From positions 1 through 20,836 of the IMG/VR virus record IMGVR_UViG_3300025601_000159: a stretch of DNA of 20,836 bases. One strand, given 5' to 3'. Below the pieces are notes generated by a model. The model saw nothing but the letters and a program-made list of their open reading frames with translations. It was not told where the DNA came from and ran no database searches. This stretch comes from a virus. The translations under genes were made by a program, and so were the position numbers. Of the stretch, positions 1-6,356 are shown piece after piece (within the stretch, counting starts at the first letter, position 1; the number at the start of each line of letters is the position of its first letter).

Positions 1-11
1 AAACAAATAAT

Positions 12-194
12 ATGACGATTGTTAGAAATATCGCATATAAACAAATAGAAAAAATGAATAAGAATATCAAAGAAGTTATTGAAGTTGATAATACTCTATT
101 AACTATGATTGATATTAATATGAAAAACGCTATTAACAAAATTATTAACGACTACAAATTAAAACAACATTTTGATTGGTTAGAAATCAAATAA
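12..194 (+). CDS. Small hypothetical protein (possibly 5'-truncated)
   Basis: A 60-residue lysine-, asparagine- and isoleucine-rich protein that I do not recognise. It is predicted to be mostly helical and has no membrane segment or motif. No Shine-Dalgarno is visible in the 11 bases before the ATG, and the frame stays open to the window edge, so the true start may lie outside the window. It is followed after 19 bases by a gene with a strong ribosome binding site, in the same direction, so it is probably the upstream member of the small-gene run reaching 1827. Function unknown. Confidence 0.5.
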   Translation: MTIVRNIAYKQIEKMNKNIKEVIEVDNTLLTMIDINMKNAINKIINDYKLKQHFDWLEIK

Positions 195-213
195 CAACAA
201 GGGAGAAAACACT

Positions 214-498
214 ATGACTACACTATCTACTAAAGCAATGAGTGACATTGAGAAATACAACAAGTTGAGAGAACAAGAAATATTAGATTTAACTAACAAG
301 TATAGATCAGATAAAAAAGAAACATCTGTTGTTAAAGGTATACCGATTGAACTATTAAGTAGATTTAAAACTTACATGAAAGTTATGAAAAAAAATGTTA
401 GATTTAGATACAGAGGTATTACTACAGATTTATATGACAGACCACAATCGTTTTGTCATTTAGCTGGTGCAACAAGTTTCGCAATATATAAAAAATAA
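214..498 (+). CDS. Hypothetical protein, 94 aa
   Basis: A basic 94-residue protein with a charged helical N-terminal half (about residues 8-35) and a compact C-terminal part rich in Arg, Tyr and Phe. The start is well supported: GGGAGAAAACACT precedes the ATG, and the 16 bases GGAGAAAACACTATGA recur exactly before the gene at 5530. No catalytic motif is visible. It lies in a co-directional run of small genes typical of the hyperplastic regions of T4-like phages. Function unknown. Confidence 0.65.
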   Translation: MTTLSTKAMSDIEKYNKLREQEILDLTNKYRSDKKETSVVKGIPIELLSRFKTYMKVMKKNVRFRYRGITTDLYDRPQSFCHLAGATSFAIYKK

Positions 499-513
499 CA
501 AAAGGAGTAAACT

Positions 514-717
514 ATGAAAACACAAAAAAACAAAATGAAAAAAGTATATGAATATATGACAGTATTCTTCGCAGTACTAGGTACCTTAGCTATGGTATCA
601 GCAACTGGTGCGGTAGAAACTGATCAATGGCTATTAGGTGCGGCAGCTGTGAGTACAGGTATTGCCAGCTTTATTATATCATTATTTTCACAACAATTAT
701 ATTCGGAGGCTAAGTAA
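514..717 (+). CDS. Small membrane protein, two TM segments
   Basis: A 67-residue protein with a basic N-terminus (about residues 1-12), a first hydrophobic segment at about 16-35 and a second at about 41-59, fitting a helical hairpin in the inner membrane. AAAGGAG lies 8 bases upstream of the ATG. Its TAA overlaps the next ATG as TAATG, which suggests translational coupling. Small two-span phage membrane proteins may be holin-like, exclusion or host-modifying proteins; nothing here decides between these. Confidence 0.65.
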   Translation: MKTQKNKMKKVYEYMTVFFAVLGTLAMVSATGAVETDQWLLGAAAVSTGIASFIISLFSQQLYSEAK

Positions 718-974
718 TGATTAAAGAAATGAACACTTTTAATAATAAGTTATTTTCAATGTCTATTGAAGACTTGAATAACACTAAAGACTTAATCGCT
801 GACATTATTAAGAACAAAGTAAAGTCTGTAATGAAAGTTGGTATGAAAGTTAATGTGGTACAAAAAACTAAAAAGACACCAGGTGTGATTACAAAAATCA
901 TGCAATCAAAATGTTTAGTTGATTTATCTGGTAGAGTATACAGAGTACCTATGTCAATGTTGGAGGTTGCGTAA
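717..974 (+). CDS. Hypothetical protein with a KOW/SH3-like C-terminal half
   Basis: An 85-residue protein. The N-terminal half is helical and charged. Residues from about 42 on alternate in a beta pattern (VGMKVNVVQ, PGVITKI, KCLVDLSG, VYRVPMSMLEV) like a small SH3/KOW-type barrel. This resemblance is inferred from the pattern only. It is joined to both neighbours by TAATG overlaps, so it is almost certainly translated from a polycistronic message. It could bind nucleic acid or protein; function unknown. Confidence 0.6.
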   Translation: MIKEMNTFNNKLFSMSIEDLNNTKDLIADIIKNKVKSVMKVGMKVNVVQKTKKTPGVITKIMQSKCLVDLSGRVYRVPMSMLEVA

Positions 975-1318
975 TGATAAGAGTAGAAGAAAAATCAGAA
1001 ACACTATTAGCTGGTATCGGTAAAATGATTGACGCCATGGTTGTTGATTATAGTAAAGGCAATACTAATGAAAGAATGTTTAACGAATACAAAGATGGTT
1101 TTAAAACTATCGTTGGTCAAAAGTTTATCAAAGTGACTAATAACGGTAGTGTAAAAGCTTTTGTTGTTAAACAAGACGATGGTAGATTTAAAATGGGTGA
1201 TATACTTAAAGCATCTAGTTGGAGAGCTCCAGCAAAGAATAGAGCTAGAGGTAATGTACTAGAAGCTGGTTATTCTATTCAATGGACAGGACCATTATAT
1301 TTGAGAGGTTATAATTAA
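974..1318 (+). CDS. Conserved marine-myophage protein of unknown function, 114 aa
   Basis: A 114-residue protein with a helical N-terminal third and a distinctive C-terminal part: a GQKFIKV segment, then FVVKQDDGRFKMGDILKA, a Trp-Arg-Ala-Pro-Ala-Lys-Asn stretch and an ending with SIQWTGPLYLRGY. I recall similar small proteins from T4-like marine phages, where they are unnamed; this is recollection, not a search. The start is fixed by a TAATG overlap with the preceding gene. The pattern suggests a compact beta-rich fold. No catalytic residues stand out. Confidence 0.65.
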   Translation: MIRVEEKSETLLAGIGKMIDAMVVDYSKGNTNERMFNEYKDGFKTIVGQKFIKVTNNGSVKAFVVKQDDGRFKMGDILKASSWRAPAKNRARGNVLEAGYSIQWTGPLYLRGYN

Positions 1319-1319
1319 A

Positions 1320-1448
1320 ATGAATAATAAAAGAAATAAATTAGAAAGAAAACTAGATGAATACAATCACACAATGGAGTTGATCAGAACTATCATTCCA
1401 GTTGCGATATTATGTCTTCAGGTAGTTATATTGGTAAAACTTATATGA
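1320..1448 (+). CDS. 42-aa single-span membrane peptide
   Basis: A short ORF beginning one base after the preceding stop. It has a charged N-terminal helix (about residues 1-20, rich in Lys, Arg, Glu) followed by one hydrophobic segment (about 23-41, IRTIIPVAILCLQVVILVKL) ending at the C-terminus. Its TGA overlaps the ATG of the next gene as ATGA, the coupling seen throughout this run, which is the main reason to accept it. It looks like a small tail-anchored inner-membrane peptide. Function unknown. Confidence 0.5.
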   Translation: MNNKRNKLERKLDEYNHTMELIRTIIPVAILCLQVVILVKLI

Positions 1449-1609
1449 TAAAAAAAGGTAAATGTACAGTATGTAAAAAAGTATTCATATTAAAGAAAGA
1501 TGAATCACTTATAGGTAAACTAGGAATAATACCTGTTGATCTATGTAAGACACACTTAAAAAAAGTTTTATCTTATGATGAAATGAATTTAAATGATACA
1601 AGGGTATAA
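1445..1609 (+). CDS. Small zinc-ribbon-like protein, 54 aa
   Basis: A 54-residue basic protein with Cys7-x2-Cys10 near the N-terminus and Cys34-x2-His37 further on, a CxxC...CxxH arrangement that could bind one zinc ion. I choose the ATG at 1445 because it overlaps the preceding TGA as ATGA. An in-frame ATG at 1412 would add 11 residues but start inside the previous gene. The stop overlaps the next start as TAATG. Such mini zinc ribbons in phages often bind nucleic acid or host proteins; the actual role is unknown. Confidence 0.55.
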   Translation: MIKKGKCTVCKKVFILKKDESLIGKLGIIPVDLCKTHLKKVLSYDEMNLNDTRV

Positions 1610-1827
1610 TGGACAAGTATCTTAAATGGATAGCGACAGGATTTCTAATGATAGGTTGTGCTGCTAACTCTGTGGGTATATATCCACTAGGACCAATCAC
1701 TACTTTAATAGGTGGGTTCTGTTGGTTGGCCGTAGCTATCATGTGGAAAGAAGCCGCACTCATAACAACCAATCTTGTATTATCAACAATCACTATTGTC
1801 GGTTTAGTATATACATATATTCATTAA
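1609..1827 (+). CDS. Small integral membrane protein, 72 aa
   Basis: A 72-residue, very hydrophobic protein with segments at about 6-22, 26-45 and 50-69, consistent with two or three membrane spans and short Lys-containing turns (MDKYLKW, MWKEAA). The start is set by a TAATG overlap with the zinc-ribbon gene. It is the last protein gene of this plus-strand run; the tRNA begins 5 bases after its stop, so the two may share a transcript. I recall similar small membrane proteins in marine phages without a known function. Confidence 0.65.
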   Translation: MDKYLKWIATGFLMIGCAANSVGIYPLGPITTLIGGFCWLAVAIMWKEAALITTNLVLSTITIVGLVYTYIH

Positions 1828-1832
1828 CACAG

Positions 1833-1906
1833 GCAGGTGTAGTTAAACGGTATAACACCTATTTGTGGAATAGAAGTCGGTTGTTCAACTCAACCCGCCT
1901 GTACCA
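1833..1906 (+). tRNA. tRNA-His (GTG anticodon), CCA encoded
   Basis: A full cloverleaf can be drawn. Acceptor GCAGGTG (1833-1839) pairs with CGCCTGT (1896-1902), with G-U at 1:72 and U-G at 6:67. TA fills positions 8-9. D stem GTTA/TAAC encloses AACGGTA. Anticodon stem 1858-1862/1870-1874 has a C-A mismatch at its top, and its loop TTGTGGA puts GTG at 1865-1867. T stem GGTTG/CAACC encloses TTCAACT. Discriminator A73 is at 1903, followed by CCA. GTG reads His codons CAC and CAU. Most bacterial tRNA-His has G-1 paired to C73; here A73 is present although the base before position 1 is a G. A73 is known for tRNA-His of a clade of alphaproteobacteria. Confidence 0.85.
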
Positions 1907-1909
1907 AAT

Positions 1910-2065
1910 TTAAATTCCTTGTAGTCTAGGATCCTTAGAAAAAAGATTTTTCTTCGCCTTTGGTCTAGCGACACTATCTTTACTTCTTTTTCTTAATTGA
2001 GCTCTAGTAGAAATTTCTTTACTTATCTCTTTTCTTTGAGCTCGTAGGTCTTTTATTAAGTCCAT
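1910..2065 (-). CDS. Small basic protein, 51 aa
   Basis: A 51-residue, strongly basic protein. A charged helix (MDLIKDLRAQRKEISKEIS) is followed by an Arg/Lys-rich stretch and a short tail ending in DPRLQGI. Its ATG follows AAAGGAG at ideal spacing. It lies downstream of pstS on the same strand, and its stop is only a few bases from the tRNA gene on the other strand. Its composition fits a nucleic-acid or RNA-polymerase-binding peptide, but no family is recognised. Confidence 0.55.
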   Translation of the reverse strand: MDLIKDLRAQRKEISKEISTRAQLRKRSKDSVARPKAKKNLFSKDPRLQGI

Positions 2066-2143
2066 ACTTTCTCCTTTTAAAAGAGCGTTTCTTCAACCTT
2101 TGTGGTTTACTTCCGTCCGTTTCCGGATAAACGATATAACTAT

Positions 2144-3088
2144 TTATTCAACTTTTGACACAGCATCCTTTAAATTTTCTAAAGGTACTAAACCTAAGTC
2201 TAATAGATAACCTCTTTTACCTGCGGCTTTTTTAGAAGTAAACTCTTTTACATATTCATCAATACCTGGTATGACACCAATGTGTTGATTTTTTACATAA
2301 AAGAATAATGGTCTACTTATTGGATAAGAACCATCTTGTATTGATTCTAAAGATATTTCTACATCTTCAATTGTATGTGCTTGAACTTTATCCATTGAGT
2401 TATCGTAATAAGAGAAACCAAAAATACCAAAGTATTGTGGCTCACCTACTAACTTGTTAATAATCAAAGTATCGTTTTCACCCACTTCAATAACTGGTCC
2501 ATCTTCTCTTAAAAGATAACAAGCCTTTTTACCTTTTTCTTTTAAGATTTCTTCTGGACAACCTTTTTTCATCACTAGACTATTCCAAGCATCTCTTGTA
2601 CCAGATGTTGCTGGTGGAGTTAGAATTGCTATTTTATAGTCTGGTAAACTAGGATCAATATCTGACCATTTAGTTGGTCTAGGACCTAAGTCAGCCATTG
2701 CTTCCCATAAGTGTTTTTTTGTAAAGTTATATTCTTTACCTTTTACAGAACTTGTAAATGCGATACCATCTAATCCTACTATAACTTCAGTAATATCTGT
2801 GACACCATTATTTTTACAAAGTTTTATTTCTTTTGATTTGATCTTTCTACTTGCGTTTGACATATCGGGTGTGTTTACTCCGATACCAGCACAAAATAAT
2901 TTCATACCACCACCAGTACCTGTAGATTCAATTACAGGTGTTTTAAACTTTCCTGACTTACCAAATCTTTCTGCTACAACTGTTGAAAATGGATATACGG
3001 TAGAACTACCAACTATATTAATTTGATCTCTTGCTTGTGCTGTTATTGTCATCAAAGACATTATAAAAGCGATTACTAATAATCTCAT
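2144..3088 (-). CDS. pstS: PstS-type phosphate ABC transporter substrate-binding protein
   Basis: A 314-residue periplasmic phosphate-binding protein. Residues 1-19 form a signal peptide (MRLLVIAFIMSLMTITAQA) with likely cleavage before RDQINIVG. Phosphate-site motifs of the family are present: GSSTVYPFS at 27-35 and STGTGGGMK at 55-63; later come a PATSGTRDAW segment and a YYVGxx-like region (FFYVKNQHIGVIPG). AGGAG precedes the ATG. No pstC, pstA or pstB is in this window, so it would work with the host transporter. pstS is a well-known auxiliary metabolic gene of marine T4-like phages, thought to support phosphate uptake during infection. A Pho-box-like direct repeat lies about 50 bases upstream. 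Confidence 0.93.
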   Translation of the reverse strand: MRLLVIAFIMSLMTITAQARDQINIVGSSTVYPFSTVVAERFGKSGKFKTPVIESTGTGGGMKLFCAGIGVNTPDMSNASRKIKSKEIKLCKNNGVTDITEVIVGLDGIAFTSSVKGKEYNFTKKHLWEAMADLGPRPTKWSDIDPSLPDYKIAILTPPATSGTRDAWNSLVMKKGCPEEILKEKGKKACYLLREDGPVIEVGENDTLIINKLVGEPQYFGIFGFSYYDNSMDKVQAHTIEDVEISLESIQDGSYPISRPLFFYVKNQHIGVIPGIDEYVKEFTSKKAAGKRGYLLDLGLVPLENLKDAVSKVE

Positions 3089-3138
3089 CTTATCTCCTAT
3101 GTTTGTTAAGACTTAAAGTATTTACCTTTTCTTTTTAG

Positions 3139-3159
3139 ACTTTAACAAAACTTTAACAA
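3139..3159 (-). promoter_or_regulatory. Pho-box-like direct repeat upstream of pstS
   Basis: On the minus strand the 10-mer TTGTTAAAGT occurs twice with a period of 11 bases (plus strand 3139-3148 and 3150-3159). Two direct repeats at 11-bp spacing are the architecture of PhoB boxes, and TTTAACAA units with 3-bp gaps resemble the cyanobacterial Pho box. A weak -10-like TAAATA lies about 13 bases downstream and the pstS ATG about 50 bases downstream. Control of phage pstS by the host phosphate response is known in cyanophages. The assignment here rests on architecture and position. Confidence 0.55.
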
Positions 3160-3283
3160 TTCTCTTTTCGTCTTTAGGTTGTTTCTCAATTAGCTTAAGG
3201 AAATAAATGGTGAGTAGTGAGTTGGGTTGGTAGGAGGTGTATTCGCTTCGTTTCTTATTCACAAAGTTTACTTTTATTTAGTA

Positions 3284-4279
3284 TTACTTTGCTTTGAATA
3301 ATATCCTTAAATAACGAGGTCCAGTATCAGTAGATGTAGTACCTCTAAATTGAAAATCTATCTCATAGTTATGTCCATTGACAACTGCTCTAAATCGTAT
3401 AAAGTTATATTTTCTTACACCTGTTTCAGCATAACCATAACTGTCTTTAGTTAAACCAGATAATGAAATCTTATGACCAAATCCTTTTATATTATCAATA
3501 TGATTATTACCTGGACCAACTTTCAATACTAATACAATATCAGGTCCTAAGCATTGTATTAATAAATCTCTAAATCTTGTCAGTATAGATGAATAGTTAT
3601 AATTCTTTGGTGTCTTTGCCGCATACTCTTTACCAAATGCTTTACCCATTTTAACACCATCAAAACCAAAGAACTCATTAATCATTGTTCTTACACTAGC
3701 AGTCGGTGATCTAAAGTAATTAATCACAGTCGCATTATAGATGTAAAATGAATTACTAAACTTTAAAGATAGATGATGTAATACACGATTGCTTTTATTG
3801 TAGATATTGACATCAGATACTTTACCTTTAACATTGTTTGTGACGGTTGCTTTTGTCTTTGTAAAAGTAGGAGGTCTACGAGTATTTTCTGAACCCACTC
3901 CTTTAACATAATAACTGCTATCTTGTTTTAATCTTATAGTCTTAACTAATTGTTGAATAGTGTCAGGGTGTTTTAACTCATCATAGTCAGCACCTTTTAA
4001 CCAGTTATTTAAATCAGCAACGATTTGGTCTTCAAACTTTAGACCACCCGCACCTTTTGCCGCCATAGGCTTAAACACTAATACTTGACTAGCGCCTGTG
4101 ACATCTAATTCTGTAATCTTCTTTCGTGGGTTAAAGAGTATTCTATTTCTTTTAAAATACTTCTCCGTTTGTTCTTGTAGTGAAGTCCGATCTTTAGACC
4201 GAGCAAACAATTGCTTTCCCTTAACCTCAAACTTTACCCCTTTATAGAAGTCTAACTTTTCTAACTGTTGTTTTAACAT
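3284..4279 (-). CDS. Conserved hypothetical protein, possible PD-(D/E)XK-type nuclease
   Basis: A 331-residue soluble protein. Candidate nuclease-core elements are GGLKFEDQIVADL with Glu83, then SDVNIY with Asp156, then a strand with HHLSLKFSN giving Ser171-Leu-Lys173. This has the order E...D...(S)xK of variant restriction-endonuclease-like folds, but I am matching the pattern by eye. The C-terminal half is beta-rich and ends in RGTTSTDTGPRYLRILFK. No strong ribosome binding site is visible before the ATG. It is co-directional with the 92-aa gene behind a late promoter. It could instead be a structural or DNA-packaging protein. Confidence 0.6.
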   Translation of the reverse strand: MLKQQLEKLDFYKGVKFEVKGKQLFARSKDRTSLQEQTEKYFKRNRILFNPRKKITELDVTGASQVLVFKPMAAKGAGGLKFEDQIVADLNNWLKGADYDELKHPDTIQQLVKTIRLKQDSSYYVKGVGSENTRRPPTFTKTKATVTNNVKGKVSDVNIYNKSNRVLHHLSLKFSNSFYIYNATVINYFRSPTASVRTMINEFFGFDGVKMGKAFGKEYAAKTPKNYNYSSILTRFRDLLIQCLGPDIVLVLKVGPGNNHIDNIKGFGHKISLSGLTKDSYGYAETGVRKYNFIRFRAVVNGHNYEIDFQFRGTTSTDTGPRYLRILFKAK

Positions 4280-4364
4280 AATACTTACTCTATACTATAT
4301 TTAGAGAAAAGTCAACAGAGAAATTTCGCTAAATTTTCAGAGTCGCTGGAGGGGGTGCTTGGCA

Positions 4365-4643
4365 CTAATAAAGAAAGTAATCCTTAAACTTATTATACCA
4401 GTATTTCCCTGATTCTCTTAAAGTTTCATTCTGTTGTCTTAATCGTTCTAGTTTCCGTTCTAAGACACGCAGAGAAACTTTACTGATTGGCCGTTCAACC
4501 TTATACGACTTTTCTACTCTTTCAATTACAAAGTCAATATCGGGACAAGTATAGTCCGGTACTTTAGGAGCTAAACGCTTTAATCTTTTTAGATGTTTAC
4601 TTCGATCAGTCTTTGTATTGACCTTATTAGTCCTTTTAAACAA
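4365..4643 (-). CDS. Small basic coiled-coil protein with TTG start
   Basis: A 92-residue basic protein. The first 25 residues are Lys/Arg-rich (KHLKRLKRLAPKVPD), and about 50-80 form a heptad-like helix (SLRVLERKLERLRQQNETLRE). The reading frame opens with TTG at 4643, and AAGGA (4655-4651) sits 7 bases before it, which supports this start. A late-promoter TATAAATA lies about 80 bases upstream. It may be a virion or DNA-associated protein expressed late; no family is recognised. Confidence 0.6.
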   Translation of the reverse strand: MFKRTNKVNTKTDRSKHLKRLKRLAPKVPDYTCPDIDFVIERVEKSYKVERPISKVSLRVLERKLERLRQQNETLRESGKYWYNKFKDYFLY

Positions 4644-4725
4644 ATCCGTGTCCTTCTATTGAGGATAGTCTAATCGCTGATGTGATGTGAAATTCGCTTG
4701 TTGTTGTTTTTCTTAAATACTCTAT

Positions 4726-4733
4726 TATTTATA
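4726..4733 (-). promoter_or_regulatory. T4-type late promoter box TATAAATA
   Basis: An exact TATAAATA on the minus strand, the sole recognition element of T4-type late promoters read by the gp55/gp33 system. It lies about 80 bases upstream of the TTG-started 92-aa gene and would also serve the 331-aa gene behind it. Confidence 0.65.
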
Positions 4734-4788
4734 GACTCTATGGTTCCCTGAGACCATTCAACATGGATATGTATAAGAACTCTGAACT

Positions 4789-5385
4789 CTACACTATAAC
4801 GCTACAATTAAACGCTAAGGATATTCTATCGCTATCAGAATTGTTTGTCATCACTCTGTGTGTCAAAAAAGACGGAAACAATATTAACTCATTAGCAATT
4901 GGATTGTATTCATAATCAATGGTATTGTACGGCGTGTAATTATCTACTACATTCTTACCAAAGAACATATCAAACATAGAAATCGGATTTGTAAAAACAA
5001 TACCACCACTCCCTTTAGGAACACTTAAATAGAACACACCAGAGATTAACGACAATGGGTGTCTGTGAGCTATATTATAAGAACCAGGAGGATTAATGTT
5101 AATCCATAAATTGTCTATCTTTGTAGGCATTTTCATTCCAAGTCTTTGACAATACGCATTACAAGTATAATCAATATCTTTAAACAATTCATTTAACGGA
5201 AGATGAGCGCCGGTTAGTATTTGACTTTGATAACCACCATCATTAGATACGACAACACTTGGATTGTTTCGTTTGTATTGAAGGACATAATCAATCATAG
5301 ATTTGTTATCCAGATGATCAAACACTGTGTTGTATAATGGGGTTTTAAATATGTCTTGTATCATGTCGTCTATTGTATCATACAT
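4789..5385 (-). CDS. 2OG-Fe(II) oxygenase-like protein (198 aa)
   Basis: A double-stranded beta-helix dioxygenase of the phage 2OG-Fe(II) type. The N-terminus DIFKTPLY (11-18) is typical of the family. The core has NIAHRHPLSLISGVFYLSVP with metal-ligand candidates His107 and His109, then LFPSFLTHRV with His176, and Arg187 in RISLAFN as the likely 2-oxoglutarate anchor. Such enzymes are frequent in marine myophages; substrates are unknown. The start is doubtful: a TATAAATA late box abuts the first ATG, so a transcript from it would begin inside the frame and would favour Met8 (5364). Neither ATG has a good ribosome binding site. Confidence 0.8.
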   Translation of the reverse strand: MYDTIDDMIQDIFKTPLYNTVFDHLDNKSMIDYVLQYKRNNPSVVVSNDGGYQSQILTGAHLPLNELFKDIDYTCNAYCQRLGMKMPTKIDNLWININPPGSYNIAHRHPLSLISGVFYLSVPKGSGGIVFTNPISMFDMFFGKNVVDNYTPYNTIDYEYNPIANELILFPSFLTHRVMTNNSDSDRISLAFNCSVIV

Positions 5386-5393
5386 TATTTATA
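5386..5393 (-). promoter_or_regulatory. T4-type late promoter box abutting an ATG
   Basis: An exact TATAAATA on the minus strand, followed immediately by the ATG at 5385 of the 2OG oxygenase. Late transcription starts about 6 bases after the box, so initiation would fall inside the annotated frame. This argues for the downstream Met8 start or for another upstream promoter. Confidence 0.55.
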
Positions 5394-5473
5394 AAGTCAA
5401 TACTAAGCGTAAAAGAGAACAAACAAAGAACACGACTTCAAAAATACCCTACAAAAACAATGCAAATAAACCA

Positions 5474-5502
5474 TTGACATTCCACCGAATCTATGTTATA
5501 CT
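5474..5502 (+). promoter_or_regulatory. Consensus sigma-70 promoter (TTGACA-N17-TATACT)
   Basis: TTGACA at 5474-5479, a 17-base spacer and TATACT at 5497-5502, a near-perfect host housekeeping promoter on the plus strand. Transcription would start near 5509 and give a short leader to the ATG at 5530. This suggests that the 56-aa gene and the sigma region 4 gene are expressed early by host RNA polymerase. Confidence 0.8.
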
Positions 5503-5529
5503 AAATGAATAACCAAAGGAGAAAACACT

Positions 5530-5700
5530 ATGATAAAAAACACTATAACAAAACAATCACTATTTAATACATTTAAGACTTTAAATGATAATAAATCAAA
5601 GATATCGTTTCTAACGAAAATGAAGAATCTTAAATCATCTACAAATAAGTTGAAACATTTAGATATCAATTTTGATAATCTAATTAAACTATACTCATAA
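5530..5700 (+). CDS. Small hypothetical protein, 56 aa
   Basis: A 56-residue Lys/Asn/Ser-rich protein, mostly helical, with no recognisable motif. The start is strong: AAAGGAG sits 8 bases before the ATG, and GGAGAAAACACTATGA repeats the signal before the gene at 214. It follows a consensus host promoter by about 20 bases and precedes the sigma region 4 gene by 24 bases, so the two probably form an early operon. It may be an early host-takeover peptide; this is inferred from position only. Confidence 0.6.
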   Translation: MIKNTITKQSLFNTFKTLNDNKSKISFLTKMKNLKSSTNKLKHLDINFDNLIKLYS

Positions 5701-5724
5701 ACTAACAAAGAGAGAAAACACACT

Positions 5725-6174
5725 ATGAAATATAATAGAAACTTAAACCTTGATATTGATAATAACGATTATTATTATAGAATCAACAAAAACAAAAACA
5801 ATCATATCGTACAACAAAAAGTAGACAGACCACAATATCTAAAAGATGATATAATGAGATTATCAACAAATGAGTCACTTGATACGATTAGTGAAGTGTC
5901 GCCAGTTGTAGTTGATAATTGTTTAGAAGAATTTAAAAGACAAAATTTTAAAGAAGTAGTATCTTTAGTATTGTCTTCTTTAAGACCACATGAAGAAAGA
6001 GTATTGCGTTTACGATTCGGTATAAACACAGAAGAACATACCTTAGAAGAAGTCGGCGTGAAGTTTCATTTAACAAGAGATCGAATTAGACAAATAGAAG
6101 CGAAAGCGTTAAGAAAGTTAAAACACCCTTCTCGTTCTAAAGAATTGAAAGACTTTCTATCTCAATGTTTATAG
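5725..6174 (+). CDS. Stand-alone sigma-70 region 4 protein
   Basis: A 149-residue protein whose C-terminal half is unmistakably RpoD-like. Residues about 60-100 resemble the end of region 3.2 and region 4.1 ([25 protein letters not shown]). Residues 106-145 are region 4.2 ([19 protein letters not shown], then [20 protein letters not shown]), including the helix-turn-helix that reads -35 boxes at about 112-133. Residues 1-55 are Asn/Tyr/Asp-rich and unlike sigma region 2, so there is no -10 recognition or core-clamp domain. It is therefore not a complete sigma factor and is unlike T4 gp55, which lacks a normal region 4. It may bind the beta flap or -35 DNA to redirect or block host sigma. It is the second gene after a consensus early promoter. 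Confidence 0.9.
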   Translation: MKYNRNLNLDIDNNDYYYRINKNKNNHIVQQKVDRPQYLKDDIMRLSTNESLDTISEVSPVVVDNCLEEFKRQNFKEVVSLVLSSLRPHEERVLRLRFGINTEEHTLEEVGVKFHLTRDRIRQIEAKALRKLKHPSRSKELKDFLSQCL

Positions 6175-6255
6175 TCTAAAAAATATACTCGAAAAAAATT
6201 CAATATAAAGACTAAGCAATGAGCCGGAGATTGAGCGCCACCTTAATAGTACGAG

Positions 6256-6290
6256 AAAAAAAATAACTCTCAAGGTATGCCTTAAAGTTG
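6256..6290 (-). terminator. Rho-independent terminator of the gp5 end of the tail operon
   Basis: On the minus strand, AACTTTAAGG (6289 downward) pairs with CCTTGAGAGTT across a CATA loop, with two G-U pairs and one bulged A, and is followed after TA by a run of eight T (6263-6256). It lies about 65 bases past the gp5 stop and faces the plus-strand sigma region 4 gene, so it would end tail-operon transcription. The rest of 6175-6356 shows no gene. Confidence 0.6.
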
Positions 6291-6356
6291 TTATTACATT
6301 TATAGATTAGAAATAGCAACAGCTTTCATAAAGGCCTTTTCTATATACTGAGCAAT

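Noticed and set aside
2141-2148. Variant late promoter AATAAATA before the 51-aa gene
   Set aside because: Differs from the exact TATAAATA found elsewhere and overlaps the pstS stop; too common by chance in AT-rich DNA.
4738-4760. Hairpin ATGGT...ACCAT as terminator after the 2OG oxygenase
   Set aside because: The stem is only 5 bp with no T-run after it on the relevant strand.
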